Positions 1-8,910 of a DNA stretch of 64,000 nt are shown here, piece after piece. Positions within the stretch are counted from its first letter, which is position 1. Each line of letters starts with the position of its first letter. The stretch is from Clostridium rhizosphaerae (GTDB taxonomy: Bacteria > Bacillota > Clostridia > Clostridiales > Clostridiaceae), in contig NZ_JAESWC010000009.1 in assembly GCF_016765585.1 (NCBI RefSeq), positions 124,001 to 188,000 of the forward strand, in the 5' to 3' direction. The notes beneath the pieces are model-generated. The model was not told where the DNA came from, made no database searches, and saw only the letters and a list, made by a program, of their open reading frames with translations. The position numbers and the translations under genes are program-made.

Positions 1-24
1 AAGAAGAACGAAAGGATGATATTA

Positions 25-570
25 ATGGCCATTTTTAAGTTTTATCAAATCTATAGAAGCATAAATGAAGAACTAGGAGAGGATAAAGCTATAGAATTAT
101 TTCCTGAATATGCAACACTCCCAGATAAAATGCCTGCACATGAGCAAGCACAATTGGGAAAGATAATAATGGATAGAATGGACGAGCTACTAGATAAAGA
201 TACTATTTCTAAGATAAGGCAAAAACATTGCTGTAATCCATCTAAAGAACAAATTAGAGAAATTGAAGAGCTAAAAGAGAAGAGTAAGAATCTTGATGAA
301 TTTTGTGTGGAATATTCAAAGTATCTTTCACCGGGGTATGTAAAAAAGGAAGGTGGCGTGCTTACAGTATCATTTGGATGGAACAAATGTGTGTGTGGAA
401 TGTTTCGAAAATTAGAAATATATGAACCCATATCAAAAACATGGTGTGAATGCTGTAATGGTCATGTTATAAAAACGTTTAGTCTGATTTGCAATAAATC
501 TGTTAAATCAGAAATTGTAGAAGCTGTAGCTTGTGGTGGAAAAGATTGTATTTTTAAAGTAAATATCTAA
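25..570 (+). CDS. uncharacterised cysteine-rich protein
   Basis: I do not recognise a function. The 181-residue protein has a charged, helical N-terminal half and a C-terminal half rich in cysteines (KHCCNP, KCVCGMF, WCECC, ACGGKDCIF). The last motif resembles the closing Cys-rich strand of V4R-like or DUF6144-like proteins, so a bound metal or small ligand is possible; this is inference. The ATG at 25 is chosen because an AAAGG ribosome site precedes it by 9 bases, whereas an ATG at 16 abuts that site. It is the first gene of the cassette-like array and is followed by an attC-like repeat. Confidence 0.7.
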   Translation: MAIFKFYQIYRSINEELGEDKAIELFPEYATLPDKMPAHEQAQLGKIIMDRMDELLDKDTISKIRQKHCCNPSKEQIREIEELKEKSKNLDEFCVEYSKYLSPGYVKKEGGVLTVSFGWNKCVCGMFRKLEIYEPISKTWCECCNGHVIKTFSLICNKSVKSEIVEAVACGGKDCIFKVNI

Positions 571-686
571 TTTTCCGTTTTAAATATAAGCTGTATTTTA
601 GTTAAGGTAATATACTTTCTTTATACATCATGAATTACAAGAGTTTCTGCAGTGTATATCTATAATGAAGTGCTGATGGACTTCAG

Positions 687-803
687 TTAACACAGCATCC
701 CCATTCGTTGTGGCTATGAGTAGTCGAGCCTCCGAAGAGGCCACAACACATCAATCAGCCTCATAAATGGACTGATTGACGTCGGGGATGCAAAACGTTA
801 GTT
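687..803 (+). repeat. attC-like inverted repeat, site A
   Basis: Outer arms are TTAAC-aca-GCATCCCC (687-702) and GGGGATGC-aaaac-GTTAG (784-801), pairing with short unpaired spacers as R"/L" and L'/R' boxes do in integron attC sites. Two hairpins lie inside: GTTGTGGC/GCCACAAC (707-714, 740-747) and TCAATCAG/CTGATTGA (751-758, 772-779). It begins 117 bases after the upstream stop codon and ends 115 bases before the next start. The 571-917 gap contains nothing else I can name apart from the conserved flank at 804-845. Confidence 0.6.
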
Positions 804-917
804 GAAATTCCGGGTCAATGAAAGTTTACGTTTACACAGTTAAATTTTCTTTGCATTTTTGGAACATAAAGAAAAAATCTTGATGTAAGTTTTGTTAATT
901 AAAGGGAGATTAAAAAT

Positions 918-1523
918 ATGAGTAACATATTATTACTTTTAGAACAAATACGTTCAATAGCACAACTTGGATTATGTTATGCAAAAGACCCGTATGACTA
1001 TGAAAGATACGAAAATTTACTTAAATTAGCATCTAATGAATATTCTCAGATATGCGATATAGAAGAGAAAATAATTATTGAACGATTTAAAAAAGAGTTA
1101 GGTTATATAACTCCTAAGATAGGCGTAAATGGAGTGATTTTTTCACAAGATGAAAAGATTCTTTTAGAGAGACGTGCTGATGATAAATTGTGGGGTATAC
1201 CAGGTGGTTGGGCTGAAACTGGTGAAAGTCCTCAGCAATCAATAAAAAGAGAAATATATGAGGAAACAGGGCTTAATGTAGAAGTTAAAGAAATCATAGA
1301 CATATTTACGAGGATACCAGGAGATTTCGGACAGCCTCATACTTCATATCATATATTATTTTATTGCGAGGTAATAGGTGGAAGCCTAAAAACATCATTT
1401 GAAAGTCTAGAGGTTGGATTTCATGACTTTAATAAGATAACGGAATGGCATAAAGACCATCTTGATATGGCACGAAAAGCGAAAGAGTACTTAAATGAAT
1501 ATAATAAGAAAATCCATTTATGA
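918..1523 (+). CDS. NUDIX hydrolase with NUDIX_N domain
   Basis: A 201-residue cytoplasmic pyrophosphohydrolase, probably acting on ADP-ribose or another nucleoside diphosphate derivative. The NUDIX box is seen at about residues 95-117 (GGWAETGESP, then REIYEETGL), with the REUXEEXGU residues that bind Mg2+. The N-terminal ~65 residues match the helical NUDIX_N extension found in Firmicute ADP-ribose pyrophosphatase-like proteins. The start follows AAAGGGAGATTAAAAAT. It stands alone between attC-like sites A and B, so it reads as a one-gene cassette. The substrate is not readable from sequence. Confidence 0.9.
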   Translation: MSNILLLLEQIRSIAQLGLCYAKDPYDYERYENLLKLASNEYSQICDIEEKIIIERFKKELGYITPKIGVNGVIFSQDEKILLERRADDKLWGIPGGWAETGESPQQSIKREIYEETGLNVEVKEIIDIFTRIPGDFGQPHTSYHILFYCEVIGGSLKTSFESLEVGFHDFNKITEWHKDHLDMARKAKEYLNEYNKKIHL

Positions 1524-1672
1524 TGTTTTCACAAGAGTTATTGAAAATATATTTAAATATTAACCCTTTTTAAAATAATTAATTCGGAGAGTTCTTATAA
1601 TTTAAAATACATTGAAAGAATTTTTTGGATAAAATCCTACGTATATAGATAGTAAATGACCAGGAACATCAA

Positions 1673-1785
1673 CTAACAAAAAATTTCTGCCCAGTTTGGC
1701 TTAAAAGATAGCCAAGCTGCACCTGCGAGACTAAGAAAAGAGCTTTCTGAGGCTCCTCGGCGTCTTGAGCACGAAACGTTATATG
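1673..1785 (+). repeat. attC-like inverted repeat, site B
   Basis: Starts CTAACAAAAAATTTCTG and ends GAGCACGAAACGTTATATG. An internal hairpin AGTTTGGCT/AGCCAAGCT (1693-1701, 1710-1718) is nearly identical to the one in site E (5371-5397). The right part contains further short dyads (AGAC/GTCT, GAG/CTC). It lies in the 416-base gap between the NUDIX and GNAT genes; 1786-1939 is AT-rich leader for the next gene and shows no other feature. Confidence 0.55.
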
Positions 1786-1939
1786 TAATTTAGAATAAAC
1801 AGAGTAAATTCACAATGTTTTATTATCTTTAAGTAAGTCATAATTAAATTTAAATGTAAACTACAGATTATTTATATTTGTGAATATGACATAAGGTCGT
1901 CAAATTTATTACGGTATACTCAAATAAGGAGGTATATTT

Positions 1940-2704
1940 ATGATTATAGAGGAAATGTTGAAATATGTTGATAAGGGTGCAGATTTTTATCTTAGAGCAA
2001 TGGGAGATGCCGAGCACATGGAAATTATTGATAATGATATCTATGAAGTTATGCGTTCATGCGGTAATATAAATAATCTTAGCTCGATCTATAATATTAG
2101 GCTTGAGCAACTTTCAGATGATGAACTTAAAAAAACAGTGCAAGATATTAAAAACTTAAAAATTCATACGTGGTGGCCACTCGCTTCATCCGATAGAGTT
2201 ATAGACATAATTCATGGGAAGAAGCCTGTTTATTCAATAGAAGATTTTGAAATTTATGGTGTTATGCAGTCTGAGGATTTACCCAAATATCCAGAAGTTC
2301 CGGGATTTGTAAATATAAAACAAGTTAAGTCATTAAGTGATTTTGATATTTGGTGTGATATAGACAATAATACTGAACATGGCGGTACAGTTGTTTTTTA
2401 TTCTCAAAACCATATGCATTTGATAGATAGCGGAAAATTGACTTGTTTTATAGGTTATGTCGATAATAAGCCTGTTGCTACGTCAGGAATATTGAATAAT
2501 AAAGGAATTGCATCACTAGAATTTATTTCTACTTTGCCTGAATATCGTAAAAAAGGTATTGCTAAAGCGTTGTGCCAATACGCATTGAAATACGCATTTA
2601 ACATTGGTGCTAACGTGATTTCGGTACGGGCAATCGGCGATGGCCGAACTCTTGCTAAGTCATTGGGCTTTCATTTTGTGGAAACGAATGAAACCGCAGT
2701 ATAA
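1940..2704 (+). CDS. GNAT-family N-acetyltransferase
   Basis: A 254-residue protein whose C-terminal ~100 residues form a GNAT acetyltransferase domain. The acetyl-CoA loop is seen as EYRKKGIAKALCQYAL near residue 205, and the family ending KSLGF near residue 240. The N-terminal ~130 residues are a helical region with tryptophans (HTWWPL) of the kind found in larger clostridial GNATs; the acceptor substrate is unknown. A strong AAGGAGGTATATTT site sets the start. It is a single gene flanked by attC-like sites B and C. Confidence 0.85.
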   Translation: MIIEEMLKYVDKGADFYLRAMGDAEHMEIIDNDIYEVMRSCGNINNLSSIYNIRLEQLSDDELKKTVQDIKNLKIHTWWPLASSDRVIDIIHGKKPVYSIEDFEIYGVMQSEDLPKYPEVPGFVNIKQVKSLSDFDIWCDIDNNTEHGGTVVFYSQNHMHLIDSGKLTCFIGYVDNKPVATSGILNNKGIASLEFISTLPEYRKKGIAKALCQYALKYAFNIGANVISVRAIGDGRTLAKSLGFHFVETNETAV

Positions 2705-2809
2705 GAATAATCTACAGCAAAATTAATACACAATATTTACTTATTACGAATAAATTAAAAGTTAAATATATATAAGATTTTTTTAAAAGTTTAAAGACTT
2801 AGACTATAG

Positions 2810-2985
2810 CTAACAAAATGTTGCTGTCCGCCTTGGCTGGTGGACTTTTTTTATATAGTATTATGTAAATATATGGTTTATAATCTATATAAAGGTTAGT
2901 AGTAATTACCCCCAAGGCACATCTTGAAAACTAAGATAAGAGTTATCTGAGTTTTCAAAACGTCAGTAACACGAAACGTTAGTTG
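2810..2985 (+). repeat. attC-like inverted repeat, site C
   Basis: The clearest copy. The left end CTAAC-aaaat-GTTGCTG pairs with the right end CAGTAAC-acgaaac-GTTAG. Nested inside are GCCTTGG (2830-2836) with CCAAGGC (2932-2938), and a hairpin TTGAAAACT/AGTTTTCAA around 2925-2958. The left ~86 bases recur at 16,543-16,632 (site K). The remaining part of the 413-base gap is a 132-base leader to the next gene with no other recognisable feature. Confidence 0.6.
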
Positions 2986-3117
2986 AAATTTCATGTCAAC
3001 GTAGGTATATAAGCATGAAGCTAACGGTTTTTGTAATTATTGAGAGTAAAGGATAAGTACAATTTTAAATATTACATTACAGTCGTAATTTAGAGATAAA
3101 GAAAGGGGGTATTCTAT

Positions 3118-3396
3118 ATGTCAAAAATTGACCAACATAAAGAGATATGTGAAAAATTAAATAAAATATATACTGCTAAAAATAAAGACTATGGAGACAG
3201 TTTCAGTGAAGGGTTTCAAGAGTATGGACTTATAATGCCTGCAATTAGATTAGAAGATAAGTTACGAAGATATAAGCAGTTAATTAGGGAAGATGCTGAA
3301 GTGAAAGATGAGAGCATTATTGATACTCTATTAGATTTGGCCAATTATTCTATAATGACAATTATTGAACTCGAAAATAAAGATAAAGAAAAATAA
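3118..3396 (+). CDS. DUF1599 / Nmad1 small protein
   Basis: A 92-residue protein matching the DUF1599 (nucleotide modification associated domain 1) pattern: an N-terminal helix, then KNKDYGDSF, then a long helix with RLEDKLRRYKQLI, and a C-terminal DTLLDLANYSIM helix. The fold resembles MazG-like all-helical pyrophosphatases with acidic metal sites; activity is inferred only. GAAAGGGGGTATTCTAT precedes the ATG. The gene is a single cassette-like unit following site C. Confidence 0.75.
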   Translation: MSKIDQHKEICEKLNKIYTAKNKDYGDSFSEGFQEYGLIMPAIRLEDKLRRYKQLIREDAEVKDESIIDTLLDLANYSIMTIIELENKDKEK

Positions 3397-3454
3397 GAAA
3401 TAATAATCATATATTATAAAGGGTTGATGGGAATTTATACTGAAAATATATAAT

Positions 3455-3530
3455 TCATTCAGGGATTTTTGGGGGTAGACCTTCGCATAATAGGTTGCAG
3501 AAGACATGTAAAATTCCAAGCGGTATGTGA
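3455..3530 (+). repeat. degenerate attC-like right end
   Basis: The right end reads AAGCGGTATGTGAAATTTTAG (centred 3520-3536), matching the R'-plus-flank sequence of sites A and E. The left half is not clearly recognisable (TTGGGGGTAGACC around 3469). It lies 135 bases before the next start, the same spacing as the clear sites. Weak on its own; supported by the shared downstream flank. Confidence 0.3.
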
Positions 3531-3656
3531 AATTTTAGGCCTATGAAAATCTGTATTTATGCATTAAGTGATTTTTGTTTTTATTAACACAAAGAATAAG
3601 CAACAATTGTACTTCATGGAAAGGTAAATATTACTTATAGAAAAAGGGGAAGAATA

Positions 3657-4418
3657 ATGCAAAAAACGAAACCAGTTTTGCTATCAATTGTATGGACAAT
3701 AGTGCTTTTGATTTTCCCAGTGGTATCAGGGGTAATTGTGACAGTATTTAAAATGAACCAGGTTGAGATTTTTTTGGCTCAGGGATGCTTTATGTTGATT
3801 TCCTTAATTATTCCGATGGTTTATATATGCAAAAAGAAAATTAATCTCAAAGAAATTGGATTGAGAAAAATGGAACCAGGAAGTATAGGGAAAACTCTGT
3901 TCTTTATACCCATAGTCATTTCTGAATTACCTCTTATACTGGTTGGTGTTGATTTTAAAGGTTTTACATATGTCAGTGTACTTATCTTTTTTACATTAGC
4001 GGTTGGAATTTCGGAAGAACTCTATTTCAGAGGTATTATATTAAAATTGCTAAAGGACAACTTCTCTGTTAAGCAAACAATTGTGATTTCTGCTTTGGTA
4101 TTTGGAGTTGGACATTTCGCTAGCATATTGGCAGGAAAAAGCATTGTTGAGGTTTTACTACAAATTATTAATGCTATTGTATTCGGAATCATTGCTGCTG
4201 AAATTGTCATTCATACAAAGAGCTTATTCTCTGTGATAATCTGGCACTTTTTGTTTGATTTTGTGAATCATATATCGTTAGTGGCTAGCTCAAGTGGATA
4301 TATAGCGATTGGGTTTCAAGAATTAATAATGATTATCTATGTATTATATTTATGGAATAAAGTATCTATAGAAAATGTGCAGATAGATAAGCATGTTAGC
4401 GATAGGCTACGAGAATAA
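3657..4418 (+). CDS. CPBP-family intramembrane protease
   Basis: A 253-residue integral membrane protein with about seven hydrophobic segments. It carries the CAAX-protease/bacteriocin-processing (CPBP, Abi) motifs: EELYFRG near residue 121 (EExxxR), FGVGHF near residue 149 (FxxxH) and HFLFDF near residue 200. These residues form the intramembrane metal-dependent active site in the family. It may process prenylated or peptide substrates or confer bacteriocin self-immunity; the substrate is unknown. AAAAAGGGGAAGAATA precedes the ATG. It is followed by attC-like site D. Confidence 0.88.
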   Translation: MQKTKPVLLSIVWTIVLLIFPVVSGVIVTVFKMNQVEIFLAQGCFMLISLIIPMVYICKKKINLKEIGLRKMEPGSIGKTLFFIPIVISELPLILVGVDFKGFTYVSVLIFFTLAVGISEELYFRGIILKLLKDNFSVKQTIVISALVFGVGHFASILAGKSIVEVLLQIINAIVFGIIAAEIVIHTKSLFSVIIWHFLFDFVNHISLVASSSGYIAIGFQELIMIIYVLYLWNKVSIENVQIDKHVSDRLRE

Positions 4419-4515
4419 GCTTTAACGCTAATTAATAATATATATAAACTACTTAGAAAGAAGTTGTGAGATGGATAAATATACGCATATAAATAGTAAA
4501 GGATCCAAACAACAG

Positions 4516-4689
4516 AGAACAAAATGTTGCCATTCGCCTTGGCTGGAGAATACTTTGAATGGGGACAGATTATGCACTCAAATTTGTTTTTCAAGCAAAG
4601 ATAATTCTGAGAGCACAGCATAGGCGCATTCCTTCACCAAGTGCGTCGCGCTAAGGCTCAGGAACGTTGGCAACACGAATGGTTATCCG
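4516..4689 (+). repeat. attC-like inverted repeat, site D
   Basis: Left end AGAACaaaatGTTGCC pairs with right end GGCAACacgaatGGTTATCC. Nested pairings CGCCTTGGC/GCTAAGGC and GCGCA/TGCG lie inside. It occupies most of the gap between the CPBP and HIT genes. The right-end GTTA is preceded by G rather than C, a variant also seen at 3520 and 5430. Confidence 0.5.
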
Positions 4690-4802
4690 CAACTTTGTTA
4701 ATAGAAAGCAATTAATAGTAGTTTTCTAGTTTTAATTTACTGATGCTTAATTGTAGAATAATGAGAAACAGAAAATTTATATTTTATTCGGGGGGGTATA
4801 AT

Positions 4803-5249
4803 ATGCAATGCAAGATGTGTGAACAACAAAAGAACATTACAAATGATCCGTATTTTATTATGGAACTGGAAACTGGATATGTTATCTTAGGATGGTATCA
4901 GAGGTTCAAAGGATATACTGTTTTTAACTGCAAAGAACATGGCCCAGAATTACATGATTTAGAACATGATTTTAAAGTTAAACACCTTGAAGAAATGTCG
5001 ATAGTTGCAGAAGCTGTTTCTAATGTGTTTAAGCCAGATAAAATGAATCATGAGCTGCTTGGAAATGGATGCCCTCATATTCATTGGCATTTATACCCTA
5101 GGGTAAAGGGAGATACTCCTATCGTAAGCTCGGTTTATCAACTGTCTAATAGCGTATTGTTTGATGAATCCACAAGACCATGCGATGAAGTAAGAAAAGA
5201 TTATATAAATAGAATTAAGAATGAAATTGAAAGACTGCTCGCATTATAA
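4803..5249 (+). CDS. HIT-family hydrolase
   Basis: A 148-residue histidine-triad nucleotide hydrolase or transferase. The triad HIHWHLYPR (about residues 96-104) supplies the nucleophilic histidine. An N-terminal CKMC pair and a later C-x4-H set may bind zinc, as in many HIT proteins. The ATG at 4803 follows GGGGGGTATAAT; an upstream in-frame ATG lacks a ribosome site. A truncated paralogue with the same flanks lies at 8,911-9,392. Flanked by attC-like sites D and E. Confidence 0.9.
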   Translation: MQCKMCEQQKNITNDPYFIMELETGYVILGWYQRFKGYTVFNCKEHGPELHDLEHDFKVKHLEEMSIVAEAVSNVFKPDKMNHELLGNGCPHIHWHLYPRVKGDTPIVSSVYQLSNSVLFDESTRPCDEVRKDYINRIKNEIERLLAL

Positions 5250-5348
5250 GCATAATCTACAATTGAGTAATTTCACATTCTTCTTATTGTGTGGAACAAA
5301 TTTAAGTTTTGGAATAGATTCAGCTCAAAATGTTGAAGTTAAAGCAGC

Positions 5349-5436
5349 GTATAACAAAAAGTTTCCGTCCAGCTTGGCTTGAGAAGATAGCCAAGCTTAC
5401 TAAGTGTCTCGCGTCGGGAATTACAAACGGTATCTG
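5349..5436 (+). repeat. attC-like inverted repeat, site E
   Basis: Left end TATAACaaaaagTTTCCG; right end CGGGAATtacaaaCGGTATCTG. A perfect nine-base hairpin AGCTTGGCT/AGCCAAGCT lies at 5371-5379 and 5389-5397, shared almost base for base with site B. The right half AAGTGTCTCG also recurs in the degenerate copies near 7,145 and 18,995. Confidence 0.55.
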
Positions 5437-5520
5437 TGATTCTGATGAAACAAAGATGTAATTGAAGGCTTTTAATTTATTTAAGCAACTGAAAAATAGG
5501 AATTTATGAGGGGGATAAAA

Positions 5521-6000
5521 ATGAAGTGTGATTGTGGATTTACCAAAGACAATGGATGGTTCAGATACAAAGCAACCGCAATAATCATTGAAAACGGAAG
5601 TGTACTATTTGCTAAAAATGATAGGGATGATTATTACTATCCGGTTGGAGGAGGTGTTCATATTGGTGAAAAGGCTGAAGATGCTGTTGTCAGAGAGGTA
5701 TATGAAGAAACAGGAATACACTATAAAATTGATAGGTTAGCATTTATTCATGAGAATTTCTTTACTGGTAGTGGTAGTCTTGAAGGTTATAATTGTCACG
5801 AAATTGCTTTTTACTTTTTGATGAAGCCAAGGGGAACACAAAAGCTTAATAGTAATAGTTATTCATGTGGTGTTAAAGAGTATATGCATTGGCTACCAAT
5901 AAATAACTTATCAAATTACAAGGCATTTCCCACTTTTTTTATTGATAAATTATCAAATATGCAAAGTTACGTAGAACATATTGTTACAGATGAAAGATAG
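5521..6000 (+). CDS. NUDIX hydrolase
   Basis: A 159-residue NUDIX protein. The box begins at GGGVHIGEKAEDA and continues through REVYEETGIH (about residues 44-66), with all metal-binding glutamates. A cysteine pair near the start (CDCGF) and the ending HWLPINNLSN are typical of the YjhB-like group. The ATG at 5521 sits behind GAGGGGGATAAAA, so the in-frame ATG at 5506 is not used. Single gene after site E; likely a sanitising hydrolase of unknown substrate. Confidence 0.9.
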   Translation: MKCDCGFTKDNGWFRYKATAIIIENGSVLFAKNDRDDYYYPVGGGVHIGEKAEDAVVREVYEETGIHYKIDRLAFIHENFFTGSGSLEGYNCHEIAFYFLMKPRGTQKLNSNSYSCGVKEYMHWLPINNLSNYKAFPTFFIDKLSNMQSYVEHIVTDER

Positions 6001-6288
6001 ATAAATTGCAAATTTATGTTTGAGTTGATACGCAAACTTTTTAAATGCCAAACCGATTAAAGTGGCCGGTGGAAAATTTAAAATAATATGTAAGTTTTTC
6101 TAAGTTCCTATAGCGCTGAGGCACGTAATTAGTACGGAAAGCTGTACGTAATTTAAGGTCAACACTATATAACACGTACCTTTTGAGATCGATTTTTTAG
6201 ATGCAATTGTAGAATAAGGTGAAAAATGTTTTGAGATGGTATGAGAATGAGAAAAAATAATAAATTAAAATAAATGGGAGGGTCTAAT

Positions 6289-7017
6289 ATGAACAAGCAT
6301 AGCAAATGGTTAGCATTAGTTATGATATTATGTACTTTGATGATATTTATGCCATATACAATAGTGTTAGCAAATTCCGCACAACCGCCATCATTGGTTA
6401 TACTGGTAAATAATCCGCCAGAAGATCTATCAATTGTGCTAGTTTCAAATGGAAGTCAACCGAAAGCAAGAGTTCGGCGGGTTGCGTGGGAAGGATATTA
6501 CGCATTTTATACTAGTGATATGCAAGTGACTAGCCAGTATACGTTAAAGGTTACTACAAATGGGGAAAGCTTTGATTGTACGATTGGTACACCCTTACAG
6601 CATTATAACAACGTATTTACTTTGAACCTGTCCAATCGAGAACTTAGGTCTGGCACATATCCTTTTCGCAGGGCGCTTTTAGTAACAATACGGTTACTAC
6701 TTACGCTTTTACTTGAAGGTATCATATTTTGGCTCTTTAATTACAGACAAAAAAGAAGTTGGATTATATTTTTTTATGTCAACATTGTTACACAGGGGGT
6801 CTTGAATATTTGGTTGAATAGTGGAGGACCGCTAATGCCAAGCTATTTAATATTTAGTTTAATTCTAGGAGAGTTTTTTGTATTTATGGCTGAAATGATT
6901 GCTTTTCCTATTTTAGTTAAGGAGCATGGACAAAGTCGTAGCCTGATTTATGCTTTTGTCGCAAATTTTATAAGTTTAATTGCCGGTGGATATATTATTT
7001 CGGTTTTGCCGGTTTAG
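6289..7017 (+). CDS. membrane protein with secreted N-terminal domain
   Basis: Function not recognised. The 242-residue product starts with a signal peptide or anchor (residues 8-32, ending VLANSAQ), then about 95 residues of beta-rich extracytoplasmic sequence, then about four hydrophobic helices (residues ~124-240) with basic loops such as RQKRSW. The ATG at 6289 follows GGGAGGGTCTAAT. The upstream 288-base gap has only a degraded repeat-like segment (GTACGTAATTTAAGGTC near 6150) that I do not annotate as a site. Confidence 0.7.
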   Translation: MNKHSKWLALVMILCTLMIFMPYTIVLANSAQPPSLVILVNNPPEDLSIVLVSNGSQPKARVRRVAWEGYYAFYTSDMQVTSQYTLKVTTNGESFDCTIGTPLQHYNNVFTLNLSNRELRSGTYPFRRALLVTIRLLLTLLLEGIIFWLFNYRQKRSWIIFFYVNIVTQGVLNIWLNSGGPLMPSYLIFSLILGEFFVFMAEMIAFPILVKEHGQSRSLIYAFVANFISLIAGGYIISVLPV

Positions 7018-7055
7018 ATACGATATAATAATTACCTTTAGTTACTATAAAAATT

Positions 7056-7180
7056 AATGTCTTGGCCTCTTTTATTACAAGGGAAAAGCAATCTGCTAAA
7101 GCGAAGAGGATAAAGCATATCCTTTTACCAAGCATAGTCTGACTAAGTGTCTCGGAATCTTGAATATGAAACGAGTATTG
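7056..7180 (+). repeat. degenerate attC-like repeat, site H
   Basis: The right half (ACCAAGCATAGTCTGACTAA, then GTGTCTCGGAATCT) and the end GAAACGAGTATTG line up with the right halves of site E and of 18,975-19,018. GGATAAAGCATATCC forms a small hairpin (7108-7122). The R' core is changed from CGTTA to CGAGTA. It lies directly before the group II intron remnant, which is the point of interest. Confidence 0.35.
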
Positions 7181-7202
7181 TATCGAGGTTGGTGATAATT
7201 AG

Positions 7203-8870
7203 ATGAAGCGTGCACTGAGAATTATATAGGCCATAAGGGATACCGTAATCCTTGAAGCATATTCATCCTCGCAAGCTTAATAATACAGACAGTGACATAT
7301 TTAACGATATGGAATCGTACACAAGAAAATCATTATTTCGAGATTTCTGAGGGGCTATAGGGGACATAGAACATGGCATGTATAAAGAGAAATATCAGGA
7401 ACTTACGAGATCCTGCGGATTCCAATATTATGTTATTGGTAGTTTCATTCAATCGTAAAAAAGAATGCATAAAGACCTGTAGGGAGTGAAATTGCCTCAT
7501 AGTACTTTGAGGCCGGGAAAGCTGGTACATGAGGAAGAAACGTTCAGAAATATGTATCTTGTAAACGAAACATTGCTTATGCGAGAATTGATAAAATTAC
7601 AGCTAAGGAGTTTAGAGAAAATCTAGTATAAATATTTAGGAGACTATGAATGAACTCAAAGAGAAATGATACCACGCAAAACTGGCGAGAAGAATGTGCA
7701 TCCCGAAGGGAAAGGACAAAACTCGTCCCCTAGGTATTCAAACTATGAAAGACAAGCTAGTTCAAGGTGCTGCTGCACAAATACTTGAAAACATATACTA
7801 GCAAGATTTTATATGAAATAGCTATGAATATTGTCTGAAGGTAGGAGCACATATAGCAATTAAAGCACTGACAGAAGGGTTGCAATTTGGCAAGTATTGT
7901 TGTCTGGTTGAAGCTTATATTAAAGGATTCTTTAATAACATAGACCATGGATGGCTTACGAGAATGCTAAAGCTTAGGATAGATGATAAATCGTTGTTAG
8001 TCTTGATTAACAAGTGGCTTAAAGCAGGGGTTTTAGACACAGATGGACAAATCATTTATCCTGCTACATGAACTCTGTAAGGAGGCGTTATCAGTCCAAT
8101 ATTAGCTAATATATACTTGCATTATGTACTAGATTTGTGTCTTGAAAAAGTAGTTAAGAAGCACTTCCAGGGTGAAGCATATCTTTGCAGATATGCTGAT
8201 GATTTTGCATGTGCATTCAGGTACAAAATAGATGCGAACGATTATACACGTCACTGGCCCGACGATTAAATAAGTTTAGATTAGAATTGGCACCTGAAAA
8301 GACCAATATTATTAGTTTTTCAAGGTGTAGGAAACGAGAGAGAACAAACTTTGAACTTTTAGGTTTTGATTTCAGATGGGATACTTCGTATACGGGAAAA
8401 GACATTATAAAGAGAAACACTTCGAGGAAGAAATTAAGGCAGTCTATTTGAGCTTTTAAGAAATGGTGTAGAGAAAATAAAAATAATTGCATTAAGAAAA
8501 TAGTGGACATGATGAATCAAAAGTTAAGAGAATACTATAGCTACTATGGACTTATAGGTAACTCCAAGAGCTTGTGGAGATTTTACAATACGGCTATGAA
8601 AATTTTATATAAATGCCTAAATAGGCAGAGCCGCGAAAAAGCTTTAATTGGATAGAGTTCACTAAAATGCTGAAGTGTTATGGAGTTCTTAAGCCAAGGA
8701 TAGTTGAAATGGGCGAACAATAAATAAGTTTCATTATAGAATTAGTCCGATTACAAAATTGAATATTTCTGAAAATCCCGGTGTAGTAATTCAATACGCC
8801 GGGATTTGTGTGGGGACATGGAAGAATTCATGTCTCTACCGTGACTATGAAGTTTTAGAGAAACAGAGAA
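7203..8870 (+). mobile_element. degenerate group II intron
   Basis: The span contains a broken intron-encoded reverse transcriptase (separate entry) preceded by ~340 bases of structured, non-coding sequence. A possible 5' end is GTGCACTGAG near 7208, resembling the GTGYG start of group II introns. After the protein end at 8729 a CCCGG/CCGGG hairpin (about 8775-8808) and GGGGACATGG...CATGTCTCTACC (8812-8842) may be remains of the 3' domains. Both limits are estimates. The intron is surely inactive. Confidence 0.6.
7545..8729 (+). pseudogene. group II intron reverse transcriptase/maturase remnant
   Basis: Read across several stops and frameshifts, conserved blocks appear in order: ARIDKITAKEFREN (~7575-7625), RRMCIPKGKDKTRPLGI (~7690-7740), KGFFNNIDHGWL (~7920-7955), GGVISPILANIYLHYVLD (~8082-8135), RYADDF (catalytic aspartates, ~8190-8207), LELAPEKT (~8284), FELLGFDF (~8349), and the maturase end SREKSFNW with LKPRIVEMGEQ (~8628-8729). 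Stops near 8069 and 8449 and shifts near 7660, 8205 and 8640 break the frame. The reading ends soon after domain X with no HNH endonuclease, as in class C and other endonuclease-free introns. Confidence 0.85.
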
Positions 8871-8910
8871 ATTATTTGATAGTTTCTTAGATCAATTTAA
8901 TTATTCATAA

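Noticed and set aside
6018-6190. A further attC-like site after the second NUDIX gene
   Set aside because: GTACGTAATTTAAGGTC resembles a right end and flank, but no paired left end or internal stems could be traced, so it is not listed as a site.
7880-8451. Two separate small genes in the intron region
   Set aside because: Their products are consecutive fragments of one reverse transcriptase in different frames, so they are merged into a pseudogene.
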